This document shows positions 26,207-35,833 of a stretch of 64,000 nt of DNA, piece after piece. Source of the stretch: Caballeronia concitans (GTDB lineage Bacteria; Pseudomonadota; Gammaproteobacteria; Burkholderiales; Burkholderiaceae); NCBI RefSeq assembly GCF_001544615.1, contig NZ_FCNV02000003.1, positions 434,001 through 498,000 of the forward strand, in the 5' to 3' direction. Below the pieces are notes generated by a model. It had not been told where the DNA came from. It ran no database searches and worked only from the letters and a program-made list of their open reading frames with translations. Made by a program: the position numbers and the translations under genes. Position 1 is the stretch's first letter, and every line of letters begins with the position of its first letter.

Positions 26207-26341
26207 ATGAACATCGTTCGCACTGCTGCCGTGCTCGTCGTCGCAACGCTTCTGCTCGGCGGATGCGGTCTCTTCGGATGCGCCGGCTGGGCCACCAACG
26301 GCGCCGGCTTCGGCGGATGCAGCGTCGGCACGCGCTTCTGA
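26207..26341 (+). CDS. 44-aa putative lipoprotein
   Basis: A tiny gene with a hydrophobic signal (TAAVLVVATLLLGGC) ending in a lipobox-like LGGC at residues 17-20. The mature part would be only 25 residues, glycine-rich with two further cysteines (GLFGCAGW, GGCSVG). There is no clear ribosome binding site. A convergent phosphatase gene ends 17 bp beyond its stop. The lipobox gives moderate support; function unknown. Confidence 0.5.
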   Translation: MNIVRTAAVLVVATLLLGGCGLFGCAGWATNGAGFGGCSVGTRF

Positions 26342-26357
26342 CTGTCGTCGCAGCGTG

Positions 26358-26996
26358 TCAGCCGTGCGTCGCCAAAACGACGCCCGCCTCGCGCCGGAGC
26401 TGTTCGACATCCACGCGCTCCAGATAGCGCACGATGTTTCCCCACACCGGATGAAAGCCGTAGCCGCCATGCAGCAGTTCGTCTTCCGCCTGCTGCTTCG
26501 TCCATCCCTGATAGACCACGCGATACAGCGCGGACACCAGCCCCGTCCGGTCCGCGCCGTGCTGGCAATGAATGAGGATCGGGCCATCGCGGTCCGCGTT
26601 GCGTAGCGCCTTGAGCGCGGCGATCATGTCTTCGTCGCGAATGTCCCACGTATTCATGGGAATGCGTTCCAGCGCGATGCCGCTGCCCGCCAGCAGCGCT
26701 TCATCCGAATGAAACGAGCGAAAGCTGATGATCTTGCGGATGCCGAGCGCGCGCAAATGCGGGAGATCGTCGGCGGTAATCTGCGCGCTCCGGTAAAGCG
26801 ACGGCGAGATGCGATGCAGATTGTCGACGTGCGTGAAGACCATCGGCTCGGCCCAGTTCAGCGGCCGCGCGGCGACGGTCACGGCACGCGGCGCATCGCT
26901 CGGATGCGGGACGACCGGCGCGGCCTTCAGCATCGACACAAGCGCGAACGCCGCCGCAGCCGCGCCATAAAACGCAACCATCACGACTCTACGCAC
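26358..26996 (-). CDS. Membrane-anchored dual-specificity/tyrosine phosphatase
   Basis: A 212-aa protein. It begins with a transmembrane or signal segment (VAFYGAAAAAFALVSML), so the catalytic domain is probably periplasmic or membrane-bound. The cysteine phosphatase loop HCQHGADRTG is intact, with a probable general-acid aspartate in NTWDIRDED. Substrates of such enzymes include phosphoproteins and lipid phosphates. The GTG start overlaps the stop of the upstream membrane-protein gene by eight bases; an ATG five codons later is an alternative. It is third in an operon with a lipid-type glycosyltransferase, which favours a lipid or glycolipid phosphate as substrate (inference). Confidence 0.88.
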   Translation of the reverse strand: MRRVVMVAFYGAAAAAFALVSMLKAAPVVPHPSDAPRAVTVAARPLNWAEPMVFTHVDNLHRISPSLYRSAQITADDLPHLRALGIRKIISFRSFHSDEALLAGSGIALERIPMNTWDIRDEDMIAALKALRNADRDGPILIHCQHGADRTGLVSALYRVVYQGWTKQQAEDELLHGGYGFHPVWGNIVRYLERVDVEQLRREAGVVLATHG

Positions 26997-27480
26997 GGCG
27001 CGATCCTTCCCGCATCGACAGGGAAAACAGCACGCACGCGGCGGCGCTCATCGTCCAGTAGTCGGTGGGCGCGAACGCGATCCAGTGCTTGTGCCACGCC
27101 ACGTGCTGCGGGTCGAAACGCGCAACGCCGTACGCCGGATTGAGGACGAACCACAGAAAGTCTTCGACGAGCCAGAACGTCATGATGCACGCGACGATGC
27201 GCGCTTCCATGCGCCACGACCATCGCGCGAAGAAGACGGCCGGAAGATGAAAGAAGAGCGCGACGAACGGAAACACCCACGCGTGATAGCCGGTCATGGG
27301 CCGGCCGCCCCAGAAGATGTCGAGCAGCCAGTGATGTTCGATGCGCCACGTCGGCAGATTCGCGGCCCAGCCCGCGCTGCCTTCAATCTGAATCTCGACG
27401 TTGGCGAAAAAGAAGCCGAGGAGCACGACCCACGCGATCAGCGCGATCAAGCGGCCCGCTTTACATGCGCATTGCCTCAT
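26989..27480 (-). CDS. Small integral membrane protein of unknown family
   Basis: A 163-aa protein with about four hydrophobic segments (LIALIAWVVLLGFFFANVEI; WVFPFVALFFHLPAVFFA; IVACIMTFWLVEDFLWFVL; a C-terminal one near WTMSAAACVLFSL). It is rich in tryptophan and histidine in the loops (RIEHHWLLDIFWGG, HVAWHKHW). The ATG overlaps the stop of the glycosyltransferase gene by four bases (ATGA), and its own stop overlaps the phosphatase start, so all three are translationally coupled. I do not recognise the family. Confidence 0.8.
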   Translation of the reverse strand: MRQCACKAGRLIALIAWVVLLGFFFANVEIQIEGSAGWAANLPTWRIEHHWLLDIFWGGRPMTGYHAWVFPFVALFFHLPAVFFARWSWRMEARIVACIMTFWLVEDFLWFVLNPAYGVARFDPQHVAWHKHWIAFAPTDYWTMSAAACVLFSLSMREGSRRA

Positions 27481-28601
27481 GCCGCGCTCCCGAGCACCGT
27501 GTCCAGCACGACGCGCGCGGCATCGGGACGCGCAATCGGCGCGATACGTCGGCGCATCGCGTCCAGTTGCGCGGGTTCGTCTAGCAGCATGCGGATGCGA
27601 TATTCGAGCGCGGCGGCATCGATGGCCTTCAGCGCGACGCCGCGTTCCAGCAGGAAATCGGCGTTGCGCTCTTCCTGACCGGGAATCGGCGAATTGACGA
27701 TCATCGGCACGCCCATCGCGAGGCATTCGGATGTCGTGAGGCCGCCCGGCTTCGTGATGACGAGATCGGCGCAAGCCATCAGGCGTTCGACCTGCGATGT
27801 GAAACCCATCGGCAACAGTCGTCCCGGATGACGCCGCGCGACTTCGCGCAGCGCATGCAGCAGCGCTTCGTTGCGGCCCGCGAGCGCGATGAGCTGAAAA
27901 TCCGCGTCCATCGACAATAAACGCGCGGCGAGCGCGTCCAGCCCGCCGAGTCCGGCGCCGCCCGACATCATCAGAAACGTGCGGCGCGTCGGATCGATGC
28001 CGAACTCCGCCGCGCACGACGCGCGGTCGTAGCGCTCGCCGAACGCGGGCATCACGGGAATGCCGCTTACGTGAATCGAATCGTGCGGCAGGCCGCGTTC
28101 GCGCATGCGCCAGGCGATTTCATCGTTCGCGGCGAAATAGCCCTGCATATGCGGGACGACCCACAGCCGATGCAGATCGAAGTCCGTCACCTGCACCCAT
28201 ACCGGCGTCTGCAGATTGCCCTTTCGACGCTCGCGCGACAGCAATTCGGCCGGCAGAAAATGCGTGCAGACGATGGCGTCGGCCTTGTGGCGCGCGATCT
28301 CCGCTTTCAGCGCGCGGCAGTTGAGCCGCTCGACGGCGCGTCGCACGCGCTCGCCGAGGGATCGCGGCGATGCGTTGTCGGTCTTCTGATAGAGATAGCT
28401 CCACAGCGCCGGCTGATGCGTGACGAGCTTGATGTAGAAGTCCGCGTAGAGCGCCCTGAAGCTCGCCGGGACGAAGTCCATGACGTCCAGATGCACGGCT
28501 TCCACGCCTGCGGGATGAAGCGCGGCGCAGGCGCGGAGCGCTTCGGCGGCGCGCGCGTGGCCCGCGCCCGCGCTGACGCTGAGAAGGAGAAGTTTTGACA
28601 T
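27477..28601 (-). CDS. MGDG-synthase / MurG-like lipid glycosyltransferase
   Basis: A 374-aa GT-B fold glycosyltransferase. The N-terminal half matches the monogalactosyldiacylglycerol-synthase domain (SVSAGAGHARAAEAL, DVMDFVPASFRALYADFY). The C-terminal half has the GT28 nucleotide-sugar site (MMSGGAGLGGL, ITKPGGLTTSECLAMG, SPIPGQEERNADFL). It probably transfers galactose or glucose to diacylglycerol or a similar lipid at the inner membrane. The ATG at 28601 is used; a TTG three codons earlier is possible. First gene of a coupled three-gene operon. Confidence 0.9.
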   Translation of the reverse strand: MSKLLLLSVSAGAGHARAAEALRACAALHPAGVEAVHLDVMDFVPASFRALYADFYIKLVTHQPALWSYLYQKTDNASPRSLGERVRRAVERLNCRALKAEIARHKADAIVCTHFLPAELLSRERRKGNLQTPVWVQVTDFDLHRLWVVPHMQGYFAANDEIAWRMRERGLPHDSIHVSGIPVMPAFGERYDRASCAAEFGIDPTRRTFLMMSGGAGLGGLDALAARLLSMDADFQLIALAGRNEALLHALREVARRHPGRLLPMGFTSQVERLMACADLVITKPGGLTTSECLAMGVPMIVNSPIPGQEERNADFLLERGVALKAIDAAALEYRIRMLLDEPAQLDAMRRRIAPIARPDAARVVLDTVLGSAA

Positions 28602-28747
28602 GCGAAGCAACTCGATGCAGGAAGCTTTCGCGCGACGTGCGTCACGCGAAAGGTCTGGATCATAGCTGCCAACGCATCGCGGAAAGCGCGAGTGGATCGA
28701 TTTTCACAGTCGTCCCCGCTCGCGCCGAACTCACACGTCTTGTCGCG

Positions 28748-30064
28748 CTACTCCTTGACGGCCGGCGAATACGCCATGTCCAGGCTCGCATCGCGTGCAT
28801 GCCGTTGCGAGTGCGCGCTGCGCATCGGCTTCAAAACGAAGAGCGCGAGCAGCGCCGCGACCGCGGCCATTCCCGCGGCCAGCATGAAGACCGCGTGCCA
28901 GCTTCCCGTCGATTTCGTGATCACGCTCGAAAACGGCACGAGCAGCGCCGCCGTGCCCTTCGCCGTGTAGAGCAGACCGGCGTTCGTGGCCGCGAACTTC
29001 GGGCCGAACGTGTCGCCGCATGTCGCCGGGAAGAGGCTGTAGATCTCGCCCCAGGCGAAGAACACGATGCCCGTCAGCACGACGAACGCCACCGGATTGT
29101 GCCCGAACTTCGACAGCGCGACGATGCCGACCGCTTCGATCGCGAACGCGACGAACATCGTGTTCTCGCGACCGATCCTGTCCGACACCCAGCCGAAGAA
29201 CGGCCGCGTCAGCCCGTTCAGCACGCGGTCGATGGTCAGCGCGAACGTCAGCGCGGGCAGCGTGAGGCCGAGAATCGACACGGGCGAATCCTGTAAGCCG
29301 AAGTCCTTCGCGATGGGACCGAGCTGCGCCGTCGCCATCAGGCCGCCGGCGGCCATCATCACGAACATCAGGTACATCACCCAGAAGATCGGCGATGCGA
29401 GCACCTGCTTCGGACTCGCGTTATACACCGCGCGCTTCACGGTGCTCTTGACCGCCGCGAGCACGTGCGCGGGCGGCGCGAAAAGCGCCATGCCGAGCAG
29501 GAACACGACGAGACCCTGCCCGAGCCCGAACCACAGGAAGGTCGCTTCATAGCCGCTCGATTTGATCATGTGGGCGATGGGAACCACCGTCGCCGCCGAT
29601 CCCATGCCGAAGCCCGCCGCCGTGATGCCCGCCGCGAGGCCGCGTCGCGTGGGGAACCACTTCAGCGCGTTGCCGACGCACGTGCCGTACACCGCGCCCG
29701 CACCGACGCCGCCGATCGCTGCCGCGAGATACAGGAGCGGCAGCGACGACGCCACCGAATTCATCGCCCACGCGATCGCACACAAAAGCCCGCCGCCGAC
29801 GACCACCGGACGCGGCCCGTACTTGTCGACGAGATAGCCTTCCACCGGCACCAGCCACGTTTCCGTGACGACGAAGATCGTGAACGCCACTTGAATCGCG
29901 GCGCGGCCCCAGTGATATTTCTCGTCGATCGGATTGACGAAGAGCGTCCACCCGTACTGCATGTTGGCGATCATCGCCATGCAGATCACGCCGAACACCA
30001 ACTGCACCCACGGCGACGCTAGGCGCGACGCCCCGTCCTGGCGGTTCATCCGGTCAGTTCCCAT
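28748..30064 (-). CDS. MFS transporter, oxalate/formate antiporter (OFA) family
   Basis: A 438-aa inner-membrane protein with 12 predicted helices and N- and C-terminal halves joined by a loop near residue 215. The stretch ANMQYGWTLFVNPIDEKYHWGRAAIQ is typical of OxlT-like proteins. Signature elements GYLVDKYGPRP and GWVSDRIGREN mark the two conserved MFS loops. Strong AAGGAG ribosome binding site. Upstream lie an operator-like dyad and the terminator of the porin gene, so it is transcribed separately. OFA members exchange small carboxylates; oxalate is only one possibility here because no oxalate catabolic genes are present. Confidence 0.9.
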   Translation of the reverse strand: MGTDRMNRQDGASRLASPWVQLVFGVICMAMIANMQYGWTLFVNPIDEKYHWGRAAIQVAFTIFVVTETWLVPVEGYLVDKYGPRPVVVGGGLLCAIAWAMNSVASSLPLLYLAAAIGGVGAGAVYGTCVGNALKWFPTRRGLAAGITAAGFGMGSAATVVPIAHMIKSSGYEATFLWFGLGQGLVVFLLGMALFAPPAHVLAAVKSTVKRAVYNASPKQVLASPIFWVMYLMFVMMAAGGLMATAQLGPIAKDFGLQDSPVSILGLTLPALTFALTIDRVLNGLTRPFFGWVSDRIGRENTMFVAFAIEAVGIVALSKFGHNPVAFVVLTGIVFFAWGEIYSLFPATCGDTFGPKFAATNAGLLYTAKGTAALLVPFSSVITKSTGSWHAVFMLAAGMAAVAALLALFVLKPMRSAHSQRHARDASLDMAYSPAVKE

Positions 30065-30144
30065 GCCTGTCTCCTTGGCACTGCTGCCTTTGTGTCATTG
30101 GACGTCGAGCGACGCCTCTTACGATGCCGCCCACGCGTCATCGC

Positions 30145-30166
30145 ATATACACAGTATGTGATATAT
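30145..30166. promoter_or_regulatory. Imperfect AT-rich dyad, possible operator of the OFA transporter gene
   Basis: ATATACACA, three bases, TGTGATATAT: the CACA/TGTG arms are exact and the ATAT arms pair with one bulged base. It lies about 80 bp upstream of the transporter start, in an otherwise GC-rich region, and beside a TTGACT hexamer on the minus strand. GntR- and MarR-type repressors bind sites of this kind. Confidence 0.4.
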
Positions 30167-30260
30167 CAAGTAAGTCAAGCGAAAGAAACGGCGGGGTTTT
30201 CACTAAGCGCCGTGCTTTTCGTAAGGCGTTGAAAGGCGTGCTGCGGCGCGGCGAAAGACG

Positions 30261-30293
30261 AAAAAAAACCCGGCAGGAACAAAGCCTGCCGGG
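30261..30293 (-). terminator. Rho-independent terminator downstream of the OprD-type porin gene
   Basis: A perfect 9-bp stem (30269-30277 with 30285-30293), 7-nt loop, followed on the minus strand by eight T residues. It lies about 118 bp after the porin stop and isolates it from the transporter gene. Confidence 0.9.
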
Positions 30294-30410
30294 CGATGAG
30301 CGTGGGCGAGACATGGCAATCCGCAGCACGCCCTCTCTTTATAGATGAAAGTTAAACGTAATGTAAAGAGGATGTTTTGTAGGGTTTACGCCGCCGTCTG
30401 ACTTCGCGTT

Positions 30411-31808
30411 TTAGAACACGTTGAACGGCATGTTCACCATCAGGCGATACACGTTGCTCGTGCCGTCCGGATAAAACTCGCTGCCGTGATGATGCATGTA
30501 GTAGAACTTGATCGACGTGTTCTTGAACTTGCCGTCCGGCACCGTATAGCCAGGGATGATGCCGAACTCGTAATGCGAGCCGTGCAAAGGCTGTCCGTTG
30601 ACCATGTAGCTGCCCGCGTTCGCGGTGCCGCTGTTGGCCATCGCGCTGCCGTCCGCGCCCCAGCCGTAGGCCGTCCACATCGTGATCTTCAGACCCGGCA
30701 CGCCGTAGTCCTTCATGTTCAGCGAGTACGACAGGCTCACGGATTTTTCGCGCGGCTGGTTGTAGTCCACGTCGAGCGAGTTCGACAGATAATCGCCGCC
30801 CGTCTCGTGCACGTAATCGAACATCTGGTCGCCGAGAATCTGCTGGAACGCGAACTGGAGCGTGTGCGCGCCATGCGTGCCGGCAAACGCCAGGCTATAC
30901 GCGTTGTTGTTGATCGGCCCCTGCCGTTTGTCGCCGATCGCGCCCGTGTAGTAGTAGTTCAGCGAGCCGGTCCAGCGCACGGCCTTCGCATCGCCGATGC
31001 TTTGCGTCGCGCTCAGGTAGTACTGCTGCCACACATTGTTCGCCACGCTGCCGTACAGCGTGACAGCCGTGTCGTCGCCGCGCGTCCAGTCCCCGCCGAA
31101 GTACGTGAACTGCGAGATGGGCTTGCCGCCATATTCCGTCTTCAGGCCGCTCACGGTCGTCATGCCGCGAGCGAGCACGCCATCCACTGTCCCTGCCTTG
31201 AGCGTCAAGTTTTTGACTTCGTCGCTCACGAGCGAGAAGCCGCGGAACGTCGGCGGCAGCGCGCGGTTGTCGTGCGGCACGAGGAACGGGTTGTCGAAGA
31301 GTTGCTGGCCATACTTGAGCACGGTGTTCGACGCGCGCGCCTTCACGTCCCACACGCCCGGATACGCCCACGCAAGCTGATTCGATCCGCCGCCGTCGGT
31401 GCCGACGTGGACGCGATTGGTCGCGCCTTCGCCGCCATTCAGCTTGAACGCGCCGAACAGCGATACATCCGCCCCCAGCCCGATCAGCCCGCGCGTATAG
31501 CCCGACTCGAACACGGCCTGCGCGCCGAGCACCCAGGCATCCTTTTTCCCGGCGCCCTTGAATTCATCGTGCTCGGTGAAAGACCGCGCCAACACATTCA
31601 AATGCGAATCCTCGATAAAACCCTTCGCTTTCGCCTGATTGCTGACCGGCGCATCGGCTTCGGTATTGGGCGGCGAACTCGGCACGGCTTCGGTGTGACG
31701 CGAAGGCGGATCGGTATCGGCTTCCTGACCATATGCGGCCACGGTCGAGGCCATGGCACCGCTGAACAACAAAATCGAAAGCGCGACCGAAAGTTTTTGT
31801 TTTTTCAT
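30411..31808 (-). CDS. OprD-family outer-membrane porin
   Basis: A 465-aa protein; the ATG at 31808 has GGAG upstream and opens a lysine-rich signal peptide (MKKQKLSVALSILLFSG). The start of the mature barrel is FIEDSHLNVLARSF, characteristic of OprD-type porins, followed by amphipathic strands ending with a C-terminal phenylalanine (VNMPFNVF). Typical loop signatures include GYTRGLIGLGADVSLFGAF and NNRALPP-like PHDNRALPPTFRGFSL. It allows passive uptake of small nutrients such as carboxylates or basic amino acids. The OFA transporter encoded next could use substrates entering here, but the terminator shows separate transcription. Confidence 0.93.
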   Translation of the reverse strand: MKKQKLSVALSILLFSGAMASTVAAYGQEADTDPPSRHTEAVPSSPPNTEADAPVSNQAKAKGFIEDSHLNVLARSFTEHDEFKGAGKKDAWVLGAQAVFESGYTRGLIGLGADVSLFGAFKLNGGEGATNRVHVGTDGGGSNQLAWAYPGVWDVKARASNTVLKYGQQLFDNPFLVPHDNRALPPTFRGFSLVSDEVKNLTLKAGTVDGVLARGMTTVSGLKTEYGGKPISQFTYFGGDWTRGDDTAVTLYGSVANNVWQQYYLSATQSIGDAKAVRWTGSLNYYYTGAIGDKRQGPINNNAYSLAFAGTHGAHTLQFAFQQILGDQMFDYVHETGGDYLSNSLDVDYNQPREKSVSLSYSLNMKDYGVPGLKITMWTAYGWGADGSAMANSGTANAGSYMVNGQPLHGSHYEFGIIPGYTVPDGKFKNTSIKFYYMHHHGSEFYPDGTSNVYRLMVNMPFNVF

Positions 31809-32016
31809 TGAATGGATCTCCTGCTGCTGACTCAACCTGCTAACGACAAAAAAACGACAACTCAAAACTGAACGGCTGCAACGAGCCGCGCCTCGCGACG
31901 AAAAGTCGAGGCGGCGCGTGGCGTCACGGGCGTTGATGGGGACGGGCGATGCGTGCGTCTAGCGTTCTTTCAGGGCTGCTTCACTTCCTCTTTTGGGGTG
32001 GATAGAAACGCGCGCA

Positions 32017-32992
32017 TCAGGCGAAGAAACACGCGGCGGACGAACCTTGATCCAGCGCGCGCAGTTCGGGCACTTCCTGCGAACACCGCGCCTCTGCCAT
32101 TGGGCAACGCGTATGAAACACGCATCCGGCGGGCGGATTCATGGGACTCGGGATATCGCCGGAAAGAATCTGCACGACCTTGCCGCGCTCGATCGACGGA
32201 GCGGGCACCGGCACCGCCGACAGCAACGCGCGCGTGTACGGATGACGCGGCGTGTCGTAGAGCGCGTGCTTGTCCGCCAGCTCCATCACGCGGCCGAGAT
32301 ACATGACCATCACGCGATCCGAGATGTGCCGCACCACGGCCAGATCGTGCGCGATGAAGATCAGCGACAGCTTCATCTCCGCCTGCAACGCCTTCAGCAA
32401 GTTGACGATCTGCGCCTGAATGGACACGTCGAGCGCGGAAACCGGCTCGTCGCAGATGACGAGTTTCGGCTCCACGATCAGCGCCCGCGCAATGCCGATG
32501 CGCTGGCACTGTCCGCCCGAGAACTCGTGCGGATAGCGGTTGATCATCTGCTCGCGCAGGCCGACTTTCGCCATCATCGCGCGCACGCGGGCGTCGATGT
32601 CCTTGCGGCTCATGCCCGGCCGATGCTCCATCAACGGCTCCGCGATGATCTGCCCGATCGTCATGCGCGGATCGAGCGATGCAAGCGGGTCCTGGAAGAT
32701 CATCTGCACGTCGGCGCGCACCGCGTGCCACTCGCGCGCCGATGCCTGCGTGAGCGTCGCGCCCATCCACACAATCTCGCCGTGCGTCGCGGGAATGAGA
32801 TTGAGGATCGCGCGCGACAGCGTGGACTTGCCGCAGCCCGATTCGCCGACGACGCCGAGCGTCTCGCCCGCGCGCAAGTCGAAGCTCACGCCATCGACCG
32901 CCTTGAGCGTGCGCGACGGCGCCCACGGCAGGCGGCTCTTCGCCTTCACCTGAAAATGCACGCGCATGTCGCGCACGGAAAGAATCGTCGCG

Positions 32993-33000
<8 letters not shown>
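32017..33000 (-). CDS. oppF: Oligopeptide/dipeptide ABC transporter ATP-binding protein, OppF/DppF type
   Basis: A 327-aa ATPase. Walker A GESGCGKSTL, Q-loop QMIFQDP, signature FSGGQCQRIGIARAL, Walker B LVICDEPVSALD and the H-loop IAHDLAV are all present. The C-terminal oligopeptide-transporter extension has HPYTRALLSAVP and a cysteine cluster (CVFHTRCP and RCSQEVP) that probably binds an iron-sulfur cluster. Its start overlaps the oppD stop by eight bases. Last gene of the operon. Confidence 0.96.
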
Positions 33001-33988
<988 letters not shown>

Positions 33989-33991
33989 GGC

Positions 33992-34882
33992 TCACCTGTC
34001 CTTCGGATCGAGCGCGTCGCGCAGCCCGTCGCCGACAAAGTTGATGCAATAGAGCGTGATCGAGAGCAGCGCCGCCGGGAACAGCAGAATCCACGGCGAC
34101 GATTCCATCACGCCGACGCCGTCCTGAATCAGCACGCCCCAGCTCGTCATCGGTTCCTGCACGCCGAGACCGAGAAACGACAGCACCGATTCCGTGAGAA
34201 TCACGCCGGGCACGGTGACGGTCGTATAGATCGCGACGATGCCGAGCAGATTCGGCACCACATGCCGCACGATGATGCGCCGCGTCGGCACGCCAATGGC
34301 CCGCGCCGCCTCCACGTATTCCTTCGAGCGGATGGCGAGCGTCTGGCCGCGCACGACGCGCGCCATGTCCATCCACGAGAACACGGTGATGGTCAGCACG
34401 ACCAGATAGAACTCGCGGCCGAGCAGCGTCACCATGAGGATGGCGATGAGCAGGTACGGAATGGCGTACATCATGTCGACGAAGCGCATCATCGCGTTAT
34501 CGACGCGCCCGCCGATGAACCCCGCCACCGCGCCCCACACGATGCCGAGCGTGACCGACGTGAACGTGGCGAGCGCACCGATCATCAGCGACACGCGGCC
34601 GCCTATCAGACAGCGCACGAGCAGGTCGCGGCCGGTTTCGTCGGTGCCGAAGAGATGCCAGTTGACGAACGTGGGCGGCACGCTCATCGCGTTCCAGTCG
34701 GCGGAATCGAACTGATTCGGCGACAGCCACGGTCCGATGACGCACGCCAGCGTGATGACCGCGAGCAGCGCGAGGCTGACCACCGCCGCCTTGTTGCGCA
34801 GAAAGCGCGCGCGGGCGTCCTGCCACGGACTGCGGCCGGCGACCGCTTTTTCCAGCGTGGCGCTCAAAGAAGCTGATTTCAT
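33992..34882 (-). CDS. oppC: Oligopeptide ABC transporter permease, OppC type
   Basis: A 296-aa membrane protein. The ATG at 34882 is used; the open frame further upstream overlaps oppB. It has an N-terminal helix (KAAVVSLALLAVITLACVIG), the binding-protein-dependent permease domain with FGTDETGRDLLVRCLIGGR, and the EAA loop EYVEAARAIGVPTRRIIVRHVVPN, which contacts the ATPases. The gap to oppB is 11 bp. Confidence 0.95.
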   Translation of the reverse strand: MKSASLSATLEKAVAGRSPWQDARARFLRNKAAVVSLALLAVITLACVIGPWLSPNQFDSADWNAMSVPPTFVNWHLFGTDETGRDLLVRCLIGGRVSLMIGALATFTSVTLGIVWGAVAGFIGGRVDNAMMRFVDMMYAIPYLLIAILMVTLLGREFYLVVLTITVFSWMDMARVVRGQTLAIRSKEYVEAARAIGVPTRRIIVRHVVPNLLGIVAIYTTVTVPGVILTESVLSFLGLGVQEPMTSWGVLIQDGVGVMESSPWILLFPAALLSITLYCINFVGDGLRDALDPKDR

Positions 34883-34893
34883 CGCGCGCCTTT

Positions 34894-35814
34894 TCAGTAA
34901 CGGATTTTCGGGTCGAGCCACGCGTACGCGAGATCGACCAGCAAGTTGAGCAGCACGGCCACGACTGTGACGAGCACGACGAGACCGAGCACCAGCGTGT
35001 AATCGCGATTGGCCGCGCCGTTCACGATCAGCTTGCCGATGCCCGGCAGCGAGAACACGGATTCGGTGACGACCGCCGCCGTGATCGACGAAATCGCGAG
35101 CGGCCCGATGACCGACACGACGGGAATGAGCGTCGGCTTCATCGCGTGGCGCAGCACGATGGTGCGCATCGGCAGGCCCTTCGCGCGCGCGGTGCGGATA
35201 TACGGCGTGTTCATCACTTCGATGAGACTCGCGCGCGTCACGCGTCCCACCGTCGCGACGTTGATCATCACGAGAAGCGCGACGGGCAGCACCATGTAAC
35301 GCGTTTCGAACGCGTTCCAGCCGCCCGCCGGCAGCCACTTGAACCAGATGGCGAACACGAGGATCAGCACCGGCCCGATCACGAACGACGGAAACGCGTT
35401 GCCCGCGTTGCTCACGAGCATGAGTGCGTAATCTGCGATGCTGTTACGCCGCAGCGCCGCCGCCACGCCGAGCAGCACGCCGATGACGATCGCCAGCGCC
35501 ATCGAAACGCCGCCGATCGCGAGCGACACCGGCAGCGCGCGCAGCACGAGTTCGTTCACGCTCCAATCGGCGTAACGGAACGACGCGCCGAGATCGCCGT
35601 GCACGAGGCCGTCGAGATAGAGCAGATACTGCTTCCACAACGGCTCGCCGAGGTGATACTTGGCTTGCAGGTTCGCGAGCACTTCGGCGGACACTTTGCG
35701 CTCGCCGTCGAACGGGCCGCCCGGCGTTGCGTGCAGAAGCAGATAGCAGACCGTGACGACGATCAGCAGTGTCGGCAGCGTGAGCAACACGCGCCGCAGC
35801 GTATAGGACCACAT
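34894..35814 (-). CDS. oppB: Oligopeptide ABC transporter permease, OppB type
   Basis: A 306-aa membrane protein with six helices. The N-terminus MWSYTLRRVLLTLPTLLIVV is typical of OppB/DppB. The EAA loop reads YIRTARAKGLPMRTIVLRHAMKP. Its C-terminal helix is followed by DLAYAWLDPKIRY, the usual ending in this family. Forms the channel with OppC. The gap to oppA is 19 bp. Confidence 0.95.
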   Translation of the reverse strand: MWSYTLRRVLLTLPTLLIVVTVCYLLLHATPGGPFDGERKVSAEVLANLQAKYHLGEPLWKQYLLYLDGLVHGDLGASFRYADWSVNELVLRALPVSLAIGGVSMALAIVIGVLLGVAAALRRNSIADYALMLVSNAGNAFPSFVIGPVLILVFAIWFKWLPAGGWNAFETRYMVLPVALLVMINVATVGRVTRASLIEVMNTPYIRTARAKGLPMRTIVLRHAMKPTLIPVVSVIGPLAISSITAAVVTESVFSLPGIGKLIVNGAANRDYTLVLGLVVLVTVVAVLLNLLVDLAYAWLDPKIRY

Positions 35815-35833
35815 GCGAAAAGGCTCCTGTGCG

